A stretch of DNA of 38,358 nt, from NCBI GenBank assembly GCA_021773835.1, contig JAJFJQ010000038.1:1-38358 (forward strand). The letters run 5' to 3'. The notes under the pieces are model-generated. The model was not told the DNA's origin. It did no database searches and was given only the letters and a program-made list of their open reading frames with translations. Below, one piece after another: positions 8,223-16,515 of this stretch (its first letter is position 1; each line of letters begins with the position of its first letter). A program made the translations under genes and the position numbers. The stretch is from Gammaproteobacteria bacterium. GTDB lineage: Bacteria; Pseudomonadota; Gammaproteobacteria; Ga0077536.

Positions 8223-8758
8223 GTAAAAAGATCCGGAGCGCAGCGCCGAAAGCCGCAACCGATTCGACGGCTGAAATCTCGCTAACGATCAATGGCGAGG
8301 CGATCACCCGTGAAGTATCCACCAGACGCCTATTGAGCGATTTTCTCCGTCATGAACTTGGACTCACGGGCACACACGTGGGTTGCGAGCATGGTGTTTG
8401 CGGCTGCTGCACGGTGATCATCGATGGTTGGGCAGGCCGTTCGTGTTTAACTCTAGCGGTGCAGGCCGATGGCGCCGACATACGAACGGTTGAAAGTCTG
8501 GCAGCCGACGACGGTACCTTGCACGCCGTACAACAAGCGTTCCACGAATGTCATGCCTTGCAGTGCGGTTTCTGCACCCCTGGATTCCTCATGTCATTGG
8601 TCAATTATTTCGAAAGAACGCCGTCACCCGATCTGTCTGAAGATGGTATCCGATCGGTGCTGGCCGGCAATCTGTGTCGCTGCACGGGCTATCAAAATAT
8701 TGTTGCAGCGGTACGCAGGGCGGCCGAATTACTCAACGTTGAGGGGGCCAAGTCATGA
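8219..8758 (+). CDS. Molybdenum hydroxylase, 2x[2Fe-2S] small subunit (CoxS-like)
   Basis: A 179-residue small subunit. The N-terminal plant-ferredoxin-type cluster is bound by Cys56, Cys61, Cys64 and Cys76 (GCEHGVCGCC...SC). The C-terminal all-helical cluster is bound by CGFCTPG and CRCTGY. It relays electrons from the molybdenum centre to FAD. An approximately 18-residue polar extension precedes the domain (first strand ISLTINGE about residue 20), somewhat longer than the usual small subunit. Start and stop overlap both neighbours by 4 bp. All eight cluster ligands are present, so the enzyme should be functional. Confidence 0.95.
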   Translation: MSKKIRSAAPKAATDSTAEISLTINGEAITREVSTRRLLSDFLRHELGLTGTHVGCEHGVCGCCTVIIDGWAGRSCLTLAVQADGADIRTVESLAADDGTLHAVQQAFHECHALQCGFCTPGFLMSLVNYFERTPSPDLSEDGIRSVLAGNLCRCTGYQNIVAAVRRAAELLNVEGAKS

Positions 8759-11163
8759 GCACGCAGATGTTTGGCGCGCCGATCCCGCGCAATGTCGATC
8801 CGCGTCTCCTCAAAGGCGAGGGCGCCTATGTCGACGACATCCCGCTGACGGGCGCATTACACGCGGCGTTCTTACGCAGCCCATTCGCGCGCGCGCGGAT
8901 CGTCTCGATCGATGTTAGCGCGGCACTTGCGTATCCGGGAGTCGCTGCAGTTTATACCTGCGACAACATCGGCTCGCTGGATATGGAGATGCCGCTTTTG
9001 GTACCCCATCCATGTCTGATCGGTGCACGCACGCAACGGCCGTTGGCGCGCGACGAGGTGTTTTATGTTGGGCAGACGATCGCGATGGTCGTCGCGGTTG
9101 ACCGTTACACGGCCGAAGACGCCGCCGCGTTGATCGACGTCGACTACGAACCGCTCGATGTAACGGTCGAACTCGAGGCGGCGGCCGCAGAAGGGGCACA
9201 TCTCGTGCATCCCGATGTAGCCGGCAATATCGCTGCCGATTTTACCCAGACCTCGGGCGATCCCGACGCCGCGTTTGCAAAGGCCGAGCATTTCACTAAG
9301 GTCTCCGTACGCATCGAGCGCAGTACCGCGGCGCCGATGGAATGTCGTGCCGTGGCTGCGCGTTACGATGGGGCGACCGGGGAACTTACCGTCTGGGATA
9401 GCACCCAAGGCCCGATCCCTATCAGAGGTGGGCTTGCTGCGATATTTGATATCGACGAAGACAAGGTGCGGGTCATCGCGCCGGATGTCGGCGGCGGCTT
9501 CGGGCAGAAAGTGATGTTGTTCTATCCGGATGAGGTGCTGGTGCCAAACGCGGCGATGGAACTTGGCGCGCCGGTAAAATATATCGAGGACCGACCGGAA
9601 AATTTCCTTGGCTCCAATCAGGAGCGAACGCAAGTCCACGAACTCGAATTGGCTGCAAACAAGGACGGCGAAGTCCTTGGGGTGCGCGACACGTTTTTGC
9701 ACGACACCGGTGCATTCATTCCGTACGGCATTGCGGTCGCGCAGGTTGCCTCGACCTCGATCGCAGGCCCCTATCGGATCCCAAATATTTGGATCAAATT
9801 TCAGGCGATCTACACACCTACCGTTCCGGTATCTCCGTATCGCGGATGTGGACGTCCGCAGGCGTGTTTTGCCATAGAACGGGCGATGGACAAACTCGCC
9901 GACGAACTTGGGATGGATCGCATCGCACTGCGACGCAAAAATATGATCCGCAAAGATGATTTCCCCTACCTTCGCGAAGGTCTCTTATTCGCCGATGGGC
10001 TCGCAGTGCGCCACGACAGCGGTGACTATGAAGGTGCTATCGATATGTTGGAAGCGCATATGGATATTGCGGGCTTCCGGGCGGAACAAGCGGCGGCACG
10101 CAAGGAAAATCGCTATCTCGGGTTTGGGCTCGCGTGTTACGTCGAAGGTACCGGGCTCGGGCCGTACGAGGGTGCGCATATCCGCATTCACCCGATCACC
10201 GGCAAAGTTTATGTCAACACCGGCCTGACCACACAAGGGCAAGGCCATGAAACGATCTTCGCACAAATTGTTGCCGATCAACTTGGCGTAGCGGTGACCG
10301 ACGTCATTGTCACCGAAGGCGACACCCTTGCCTATGATTGGGGCGCGGCGACCTATGCGAGCCGTGCGGCCGTGGTCAGTGGTAACGCCGTGTATAAGAC
10401 TGCCGTGGTCGTACGTGAACAAGTACTCGAGACGGCCTCAGGTATGCTCGAAGTCGCGCCGATCGATCTGGAATTGGAGAATGGCGAGGTGCGGCTGAAA
10501 GGATTCCCAGAGCGTAAAGTTACCTTGGCTGAGGTCGCAACGATTTCAAACCCGTTGCGCTATACGTTTAGCGAATCGAGTAAATCCGCCGCACAGTTTG
10601 CCTCGAGTGCGAAGCACGATCGTCCGCCGTTGGACGAAGGCGCACACCCTGGTATCGAAGCGACCGATTATTACAGCCCGCCTTGTGCCACTTGGGCTTA
10701 TGGCGGCCACGCGGCGATCGTCGAGGTCGATCCCGAATTGTGTACCGTGAAATTTCTGCGTTACGTTTGCCTGCACGATTGTGGCCGCGTGATCAATCCC
10801 ATGATCGTTGAAGGGCAGATCCGGGGTGGTCTCGCGCAAGGGATCGGTGGTGCTTTGTACGAGCGCATCGAATACGACGAGGATGGGAATCCGCGCAACG
10901 CGAATTTTATGGATTTCCTGATGCCTTATGCGACGGAGGTACCGGAGGTCGAGATCTTACATATGGAAACACCGTCGCCGTTGAATCCACTGGGGGTTAA
11001 AGGCGTTGGTGAAGGCGGAACGATTGCCGTCGGTGCTTGTGTCGCCTCGGCGATTGAAGATGCCCTACAGCCGTTTGGCATTGAACGCTTGCATGAGGTA
11101 CCGCTGACATCGAATGTTCTCCATGCCGCATTAGACAGAGCGAAGGCAGGTGGCGCACCGTAA
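8755..11163 (+). CDS. Molybdenum hydroxylase, Moco-binding large subunit (CoxL-like, not CO dehydrogenase)
   Basis: An 802-residue catalytic subunit with the usual two-domain layout: aldehyde oxidase a/b hammerhead (about 15-135), then the molybdopterin-binding domain. The pterin contact GGGFGQK lies at 246-252. The catalytic base is Glu753 in GVGEGG. The loop that in true aerobic CO dehydrogenase reads AYxCSFR is PYRGCGRPQ here (about 361-369). The protein therefore belongs to the broad hydroxylase group acting on N-heterocycles or aldehydes rather than on CO. It is the last gene of the five-gene overlapping operon. The presence of hydantoinase subunits in the same transcript suggests that the hydroxylated product, a cyclic amide, is passed on for ring opening; that is inference. 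Confidence 0.93.
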   Translation: MSTQMFGAPIPRNVDPRLLKGEGAYVDDIPLTGALHAAFLRSPFARARIVSIDVSAALAYPGVAAVYTCDNIGSLDMEMPLLVPHPCLIGARTQRPLARDEVFYVGQTIAMVVAVDRYTAEDAAALIDVDYEPLDVTVELEAAAAEGAHLVHPDVAGNIAADFTQTSGDPDAAFAKAEHFTKVSVRIERSTAAPMECRAVAARYDGATGELTVWDSTQGPIPIRGGLAAIFDIDEDKVRVIAPDVGGGFGQKVMLFYPDEVLVPNAAMELGAPVKYIEDRPENFLGSNQERTQVHELELAANKDGEVLGVRDTFLHDTGAFIPYGIAVAQVASTSIAGPYRIPNIWIKFQAIYTPTVPVSPYRGCGRPQACFAIERAMDKLADELGMDRIALRRKNMIRKDDFPYLREGLLFADGLAVRHDSGDYEGAIDMLEAHMDIAGFRAEQAAARKENRYLGFGLACYVEGTGLGPYEGAHIRIHPITGKVYVNTGLTTQGQGHETIFAQIVADQLGVAVTDVIVTEGDTLAYDWGAATYASRAAVVSGNAVYKTAVVVREQVLETASGMLEVAPIDLELENGEVRLKGFPERKVTLAEVATISNPLRYTFSESSKSAAQFASSAKHDRPPLDEGAHPGIEATDYYSPPCATWAYGGHAAIVEVDPELCTVKFLRYVCLHDCGRVINPMIVEGQIRGGLAQGIGGALYERIEYDEDGNPRNANFMDFLMPYATEVPEVEILHMETPSPLNPLGVKGVGEGGTIAVGACVASAIEDALQPFGIERLHEVPLTSNVLHAALDRAKAGGAP

Positions 11164-11229
11164 ATGTTCCCCACGCGTAGCGCATTGTCATGAAATACTT
11201 TTTCTTTGATAAGTGTGGGGATTCTTCAG

Positions 11230-11311
11230 GGCCACCCACAAAAGTCGGTAGGGGAATAGCGGTTGTTCGGTAACAAATAGTTATCGGTGTCGTCATACGG
11301 TGTTGGGTGCC
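11230..11311. repeat. Short dispersed inverted-repeat element, copy A
   Basis: An 82 bp unit bounded by GGCCACCC and its near-complement GGGTGCC. It aligns with 15536-15619: both contain a GGTAACAAATAGTTATCG-like core and a TTGGGTG end followed by a TAATT. The unit lies between the Mo-hydroxylase operon and the alpha/beta hydrolase gene. It does not share ends with the GGGTCGGAGT family. Confidence 0.6.
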
Positions 11312-11400
11312 GTCTAATTCAACACGACACGTCAAACTTTATCGGCTTGCACAGATCGACAATGCCGGGCAAAGTGCCGCTTTTTTCATTGGCGGACAAT

Positions 11401-12267
11401 ATGAGTAACACCAATAAGACGGTTACCGGACACATGGAACTCGTGGATGGATGCAAGCTTTACTACGAATTGAGCGGACCGCCGGACGGACCGGTGCTGG
11501 TATTTTCTGAGACCTTATTTTGGGACGTCGGTCTGTTCAAACACCAGGTCGCGGCGTTCAGCGCAAAAGGTTATCGCTGTGTGTGTTACGACCATCGAGG
11601 ACAGAACCGTTCCAGCCCGAGTGACACTGTGATCTCGGTTGAGCAGGCGTATCAAGATGTCATTGCATTGATAGAGGGACTAGGGCTTTCCCCACTGGTG
11701 TTTATCGGCAACTCTTACGGCGGCTTTCTTGCCTTCCGCCTGGCCTGTCGGCGACCCGACCTCGTTAAGGGGGTCGTCGCCCTCGGTAGCAGCGCGGACG
11801 CCCAAGCCTCCGAGATACCTCAGGTGTCGCCGGAAGATTTTCAGAAGCTGGTTGATGATATTGCAGAAGTCGGTCCAGAAAATCCCGACCTTCGTGAGCA
11901 AATCCTATACATCATGTTTGGTGAAACCTTCCTTAGCGATCCAAGTTACATAAAAGAGCTCGATCACTGGAAGCATCATCTTCAGCACATGGGACGCGGG
12001 GTCGCAAAGCTCGCTGGCGGCGCCGTGGTCCGGGAAAGTATGTTGCCTGAACTAGCTGCGTGTGAGACACCGATCCTGTTCGTTCATGGTGATCAAGACC
12101 ACGCATTCCCACCCGCCATGTCTACCCAGGCATTCGAGATATTGCCGGAAAAGCTCGAGCCCAAACAACTCGTTTTCGTTCCCGAGTGCGGACACTCCGT
12201 CGCAGTCGAGGCCCCCGATATCTTAAATGCCCATTTGGCAGAATTTTTGTCGCAGGTTGATCATTAA
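11401..12267 (+). CDS. Alpha/beta hydrolase
   Basis: A 288-residue single-domain alpha/beta hydrolase, probably cytosolic. The nucleophile elbow is GNSYGG with Ser105. The acid is likely the Asp in VHGDQDHAF, and the histidine is in ECGHSVAVEAP near the C-terminus. DHRGQNRS is the conserved post-strand loop. The frame is open to a GTG at 11287, but that start falls inside the short repeat at 11230-11311. An internal ATG at 11362 is also possible. I prefer 11401 because family similarity starts about there. It could be an esterase, lactonase or C-C hydrolase; the 3-oxoadipate enol-lactonase-like architecture fits a ring-cleavage product hydrolase, but this is not decisive. Confidence 0.85.
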   Translation: MSNTNKTVTGHMELVDGCKLYYELSGPPDGPVLVFSETLFWDVGLFKHQVAAFSAKGYRCVCYDHRGQNRSSPSDTVISVEQAYQDVIALIEGLGLSPLVFIGNSYGGFLAFRLACRRPDLVKGVVALGSSADAQASEIPQVSPEDFQKLVDDIAEVGPENPDLREQILYIMFGETFLSDPSYIKELDHWKHHLQHMGRGVAKLAGGAVVRESMLPELAACETPILFVHGDQDHAFPPAMSTQAFEILPEKLEPKQLVFVPECGHSVAVEAPDILNAHLAEFLSQVDH

Positions 12268-12289
12268 CGGGTGCTCAATAGTTCACTGC

Positions 12290-13081
12290 CTAACCACGGT
12301 CGATATTGACCGGATTAGCGTTATTCCACCACGGCAGGTCTGAATACGCCCGAATATCAATCTCGTGTGTCCACGTTGAACGGTGTTGTTTGGCGAGATG
12401 AAAATAGGTATCTGCAATCCGGCTCGGTAGTATTAATCCGTCGTTCTCCAAACCGTGACTTTCGCGCAAGGCCTGAAATTTCTCGGGGCCGAGCATCTTG
12501 CCTAGTGTGTCTGGTGCATCAACCGCACCATCGATAACAATGTGCGCTACATGGATACCTTTAGATGAAAATTCGGCATTCAGCGACTGACACAGCATAC
12601 GTCGGCCGCCCATTGCCGCCGCATGCGAGTGCTGACCGGCATTGCCACGAACGGACGCGGTTGAGGAGGTTACCAGTAGCGTCCCCCCACCGCGTTCAAG
12701 CATATGTGGTATGACCGAATAGGCTAGGCGATAGAGTCCAAACGTTCCGAGACGCCAGCCGAGTTCGAAGGTCTTTGGCGGCGTGTCAGCCATCGAACGA
12801 TTACCGATTTGGGCACCGAGGTTGTAAATGGCAACCTCAATCGGCCCAATGTCGGATTCGGTGTTTGCGACAAGTTCTTCGATGGTGTTCTCCTTGATTG
12901 CATTCACCAATGTTCCCGACGCCGATCCACCGTCGGATTCGATCTCGGCGGTCAATCTATCAAGACCTTCCTGATCGCTACGGCGGCAGATACAGGCGTG
13001 ATAGCCTTCGGCTGCGAATCGTTTTGCAACAGTGCCGCCGATCCCGGCACCGGCGCCTACTACTAGACATACTGGTTTCAA
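12290..13081 (-). CDS. SDR-fold protein lacking the catalytic Tyr and Lys
   Basis: A 263-residue Rossmann-fold protein of the SDR superfamily. The N-terminal GAGAGIG (9-15) is an intact cofactor loop, and YNLGA (86-90) replaces the usual NNAG. Ser139/Ser140 are in place, but the segment that should read YxxxK is H153-AAA-M157, so both the catalytic tyrosine and lysine are missing. It may bind NAD(P) without normal SDR chemistry, use the histidine instead, or have a regulatory or structural role. It converges on the alpha/beta hydrolase gene with a 22 bp gap. The reading frame is intact and codon use is like the neighbours, so it is not an obvious pseudogene. Confidence 0.85.
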   Translation of the reverse strand: MKPVCLVVGAGAGIGGTVAKRFAAEGYHACICRRSDQEGLDRLTAEIESDGGSASGTLVNAIKENTIEELVANTESDIGPIEVAIYNLGAQIGNRSMADTPPKTFELGWRLGTFGLYRLAYSVIPHMLERGGGTLLVTSSTASVRGNAGQHSHAAAMGGRRMLCQSLNAEFSSKGIHVAHIVIDGAVDAPDTLGKMLGPEKFQALRESHGLENDGLILPSRIADTYFHLAKQHRSTWTHEIDIRAYSDLPWWNNANPVNIDRG

Positions 13082-13331
13082 TTTCTCGGCTCCAACGATG
13101 ATGACGAACAGGAATTATAGGGCCTTATGAATAAGACTAGACATCACATGGGCCCGCGGATGAGCGAAATTGTCATTCACGACGAAACGATTTATCTCGT
13201 TTCTGATCGATCGGCTTGCGAGTGACAAGTGCACCTTGGCGCGAGAAGATGTCCAACCGCCCCATGTTCGATGTAACGGTGAACAATCCGATTGACCTAG
13301 GTGCACACCGCCGCCTACGGGAGATGTGCTG

Positions 13332-15521
13332 ATGGACATCAGCTTTCGCAGCGCGTTGATTATCGCGCTGCTCAGTGTGCTTCTCCTGACTGCGTTGGTA
13401 GTGGGCTCGGCGTCCTATCACCTCGCCCGATTTTCTGTGGAACATCTCGGCGCTCAAGTCTTGACCGAGGGTTCCGCTCGAATTGAACAGAATGTGCGTA
13501 AATCCCTGGACGTCGCGGAATCCCAGAGCATTATCATGTCGCGACTGCTGGAGCGGGGCATGTGGGATAGGGAGGATCACGAAGGATTTTCTCGCTATGC
13601 ATTTGAGGCCCTTGCCGCGCTTGAAAGCCTGTCTTACCTGTCACTCGGTCTGGAAACCGGCATGTACTGGCACGTGTTCCGTGATCGTGAGGGGCGTATC
13701 TCCGTCATGTGGTTACTGCCGCAAGCGTCGGGCGAACGTCGCCTGTTCGAGTTTTACCGTGGAGCGAATGGGGAACGGGAAGTCATCCGCGACATTGCGC
13801 AATCGTCTCGCGTCCCTCCCTACGAACGGCCGTACTACCTGGCAGCGCAGCGTGCCGGGAAGCCGCTCTGGACAGAAAGCTATGTATTTCTCGGCACCGG
13901 GGAGACGCTGGACATTCCAGGCGTAAGTCGGGCGACGCCAGTTTTCGCCAACCACAAGCGGGCGGGACAGGGCACATTGACAAAGGACGACCCGCCGGGG
14001 AAAGGTCGTTTCGTTGGCGCGTTCACGGCTGATTTTGATCTTCATGCATTGAGTCGGTCATTGCATGCCGCGCCCGTTGGCGAGCGCGGTTTCGCGTTCA
14101 TCATCGAGGAGCGCAAGGATGGCAGCCGCCGAGTCATCGCGCATCCGGATGCGGCCCATCCGGATCCTGCGCAGCGACTCCAACTCACTGAGCCCGCGGC
14201 CAACGGCGCAGGACGTATTACAATGCGGGTTGAGGGAATCGCCGATCCACGCGTCACGCAATTTGTCCATCAACTGCCCGACACCATTCCTGATGCCGGC
14301 GTCGAGTTGTTGCAAGTTGATGCACCCGATGGTCGCTATATCGGCGGCTACCGAAGACTACAGGGAGACGGTGCACCGCCGTGGGCCATCTGTATGTTAG
14401 TGCCGCAAGACGAAGTGACGGGTGCGGTCCAACGCATGGCCCGCACGACGGCGTGGATCGCAGGATTCGGTGTGCTATTAATCGTGTTTATTGCTGCGGT
14501 ACTCTCCAAGCTGGTTACCGACAAGCTCCGCAGGATTGCCGATGAGACCAGCAAAGTAGCGCAGTTTCATTTGGAGCCACTGCCAGTCGTCAGCTCTCCC
14601 ATCACCGAAATCGGTCGTCTCGGACGGGCAGTCGAAGAGATGAAGGCCGGACTTCGCTCATTTCAAAAATACGTACCCGCCGACTTGGTCCGTTTGATTC
14701 TCGAGTCGGGCGACGAGGCACGGCTCGGGGGTACGCGCAAGAACATCACGATTTATTTTTCGGACATCGCACAATTCACCTCCGTATCGGAGCAGCTCGC
14801 ACCGGAAGAATTGGTGGAACTATTGGCAGAGTATCTGGAAGCCATGACCGGAGAAATGATGCTCGCCGGCGGCACCGTCGACAAGTATATCGGCGATGCG
14901 ATCATGGCGTTCTGGGGGGCGCCCAAGCCTGTGCCCGATCACCCGCTCGTCGCGTGCCGGACGGCGCTCGTTAACCAAAGAACCCTGGCGCGTCTGCGCG
15001 AGAAATGGTCCGGCCAGGGGAGGCCATCTATTCGCGCGCGGATCGGCCTGCATACTGGCGAGGCTATTGTCGGTAATTTCGGTAGCGAGTCGCGTCTCGA
15101 CTTCACTGCTATTGGAGATGCGGTAAATCTGGCGAGCCGCCTTGAGCACCTGAACGAGCACTACGGCACCGAGATCCTGATGAGTGACACGACCGCTCGG
15201 CACGTTCGTAATGATGTCGTTTCGCGACCTCTAGATCGAGTCGCCGTTAAAGGAAAGCAACACAGCGTCATCATTCACGAGCTGATCGGCCAAGTGGACG
15301 ATGTATCGTCGGAGCATGTCGAAAGGGCGCAGCTATTTGGTGAAGCCTTCGAACACTATCAAAAGCGCCAATGGGATCACGCCATTGGGCTCCTCGACGA
15401 ACTCAGTCGTCTGGATCCCGAAGACACACCCATCGCGATCTTACGCGAACGGTGTGCCGCTTACCGTAATGCACCACCGCCTGAAGATTGGTCCGGCGTG
15501 TATCGGATGGAGGAGAAATAA
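13332..15521 (+). CDS. Membrane-bound class III adenylate cyclase with extracytoplasmic sensor
   Basis: A 729-residue signalling enzyme. TM1 is at about 5-28, a large periplasmic sensor region at about 30-370 (double-Cache-like in layout), TM2 at about 373-393, a short HAMP-like linker, then the class III cyclase domain at about 465-660. The metal-binding aspartates appear in FSDIAQFT and GDAIMAFWG. The adenine-selecting Lys (VDKYIGD) and Asp (TAIGDAVN), and the NLASRLE Asn/Arg pair, are all present, so it should make cAMP rather than cGMP. A short C-terminal extension has a TPR-like AxEHYQKRQWDHAIGLLD stretch. ATG 13332 has GGGAG 8 nt upstream; the GTG at 13326 is too close to it. It sits inside a catabolic cluster, suggesting sensing of an extracellular compound, though the ligand is unknown. 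Confidence 0.92.
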   Translation: MDISFRSALIIALLSVLLLTALVVGSASYHLARFSVEHLGAQVLTEGSARIEQNVRKSLDVAESQSIIMSRLLERGMWDREDHEGFSRYAFEALAALESLSYLSLGLETGMYWHVFRDREGRISVMWLLPQASGERRLFEFYRGANGEREVIRDIAQSSRVPPYERPYYLAAQRAGKPLWTESYVFLGTGETLDIPGVSRATPVFANHKRAGQGTLTKDDPPGKGRFVGAFTADFDLHALSRSLHAAPVGERGFAFIIEERKDGSRRVIAHPDAAHPDPAQRLQLTEPAANGAGRITMRVEGIADPRVTQFVHQLPDTIPDAGVELLQVDAPDGRYIGGYRRLQGDGAPPWAICMLVPQDEVTGAVQRMARTTAWIAGFGVLLIVFIAAVLSKLVTDKLRRIADETSKVAQFHLEPLPVVSSPITEIGRLGRAVEEMKAGLRSFQKYVPADLVRLILESGDEARLGGTRKNITIYFSDIAQFTSVSEQLAPEELVELLAEYLEAMTGEMMLAGGTVDKYIGDAIMAFWGAPKPVPDHPLVACRTALVNQRTLARLREKWSGQGRPSIRARIGLHTGEAIVGNFGSESRLDFTAIGDAVNLASRLEHLNEHYGTEILMSDTTARHVRNDVVSRPLDRVAVKGKQHSVIIHELIGQVDDVSSEHVERAQLFGEAFEHYQKRQWDHAIGLLDELSRLDPEDTPIAILRERCAAYRNAPPPEDWSGVYRMEEK

Positions 15522-15535
15522 ATAAGGAAGGATAA

Positions 15536-15619
15536 GGACACCCGTAAAAAGTGGCACAGGGAAAAGCGACTCTTCGCTAACAAATCGTTATCGGCGTGGT
15601 TATACATTCTTGGGTGTCC
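15536..15619. repeat. Short dispersed inverted-repeat element, copy B
   Basis: An 84 bp unit with perfect 8 bp ends, GGACACCC and GGGTGTCC, that aligns along its length with 11230-11311. It lies between the convergent adenylate cyclase and CoxG-like genes. The remaining gap to 15760 holds only small hairpins (for example CTCAATTTTTGAG) and no gene. Confidence 0.65.
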
Positions 15620-15759
15620 TGTAATTTACTATTTCAGTGAGTGATTCGTTTCCAGCTTGCTGTTTGATCCGATCTTCTCGACTTCCTGTACCACCCGCTT
15701 TTGCTTCCCAGCTCAATTTTTGAGGCGAGGATAGTGATCCGCGTAACGCGCGGCGCCGT

Positions 15760-16359
15760 TTAACCCTTGGCCGATCCAATCCCGAGCGCAGCACACAAGG
15801 CACGCCAGCGTCCACGTAGGATCACCCCAAGCATCTTAAGTGCGCTTATCTCACTTGCGGCCGGTTCGACGACGTCGGATGGCGCGGCCCCTGCTTCGAC
15901 AGCAACCTTGGCCAGTAACTTCTGCTCTAAGTTGGCGGCGAATTCACCGGTCATTTGGTGGGCGACGTCGTTAAAGATCCCGGTGCGACCCATTTGCGCG
16001 AGTTTACCGGTGAGTTTAATGTCTGCGTCCACATCGATATGGGTATTGCCACCGGTGTCCGTCAGTCGGTAGCTAAAAGTGGCCTGGGCACGTGAGCCGC
16101 CGCGTTTGTCGATCCCTTTGCCGTTAAAGCTGCAAGCGTGTGCCGCCTCATCGCGTTCTATAACGGTCGCCTCGCCATCGAATGCCGCAGTAACGGCCCC
16201 AAGTTTCACCTTGACCTTACCACCGTAGACGTCTTCGGCGGATTGGCCGGTGAATTCGGCGCCCGGCAGGCAGGTCATGACCTCTGGGATGTCTTGCAGA
16301 AGGGCCCAGACTCGGTCAACTGGCTGTGCGACGTCGAATGATTCACTAATTTCCGGCAC
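15760..16359 (-). CDS. coxG: SRPBCC family protein, CoxG-like
   Basis: A 199-residue protein of the carbon monoxide dehydrogenase subunit G family. An SRPBCC (Bet v 1-like) domain occupies about 1-150, seen in SFDVAQPVDRVWALLQDI, CLPGAEFTG and the closing GRTGIFNDVAHQMTGEFAANLEQKL. In CO-dehydrogenase systems CoxG helps recruit the Mo enzyme to the membrane; here it most likely serves the Mo hydroxylase encoded about 5-12 kb away. The tail (about 165-199) has a mildly hydrophobic stretch (ISALKMLGVILRGRWRALCAALG) that could be a membrane contact. The start is GTG with AGGA about 9 nt upstream. It is transcribed opposite to the Mo-hydroxylase operon, so it has its own control. Confidence 0.87.
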   Translation of the reverse strand: MPEISESFDVAQPVDRVWALLQDIPEVMTCLPGAEFTGQSAEDVYGGKVKVKLGAVTAAFDGEATVIERDEAAHACSFNGKGIDKRGGSRAQATFSYRLTDTGGNTHIDVDADIKLTGKLAQMGRTGIFNDVAHQMTGEFAANLEQKLLAKVAVEAGAAPSDVVEPAASEISALKMLGVILRGRWRALCAALGIGSAKG

Positions 16360-16515
16360 CGGATGTTCCTACTGTTGGCAGTGCCCTGAGTCTAGCATGT
16401 AGCGTCGAATCCGGGCGTCGGTGGGTGGTTTACAGCGGTTCACGCGCACAAACGGCTGCGTCCGTTGTAGTATTCAATCTAGCGCTGGCTGGCATTCACT
16501 AAGAGGAGTTACCTA

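Noticed and set aside
8872-9702. Long minus-strand frame (276 codons) antisense to the Mo large subunit
   Set aside because: The plus strand carries clear Moco motifs; the antisense frame is a by-product of GC-rich codon use and has no recognisable domain.
8755-11163. Reading the Mo hydroxylase as aerobic CO dehydrogenase
   Set aside because: The active-site loop is PYRGCGRPQ, not AYxCSFR, and hydantoinase genes share the operon.
11164-11220. CCCCAC...GTGGGG after the Mo-hydroxylase operon as a terminator
   Set aside because: The arms are about 40 nt apart and no T tract follows the second arm.
15735-15764. TGATCC followed 18 bp later by TTTAAC as a fourth sigma site
   Set aside because: The -10 does not start with TA, the site points into the antisense of the CoxG-like gene, and no plus-strand gene follows.
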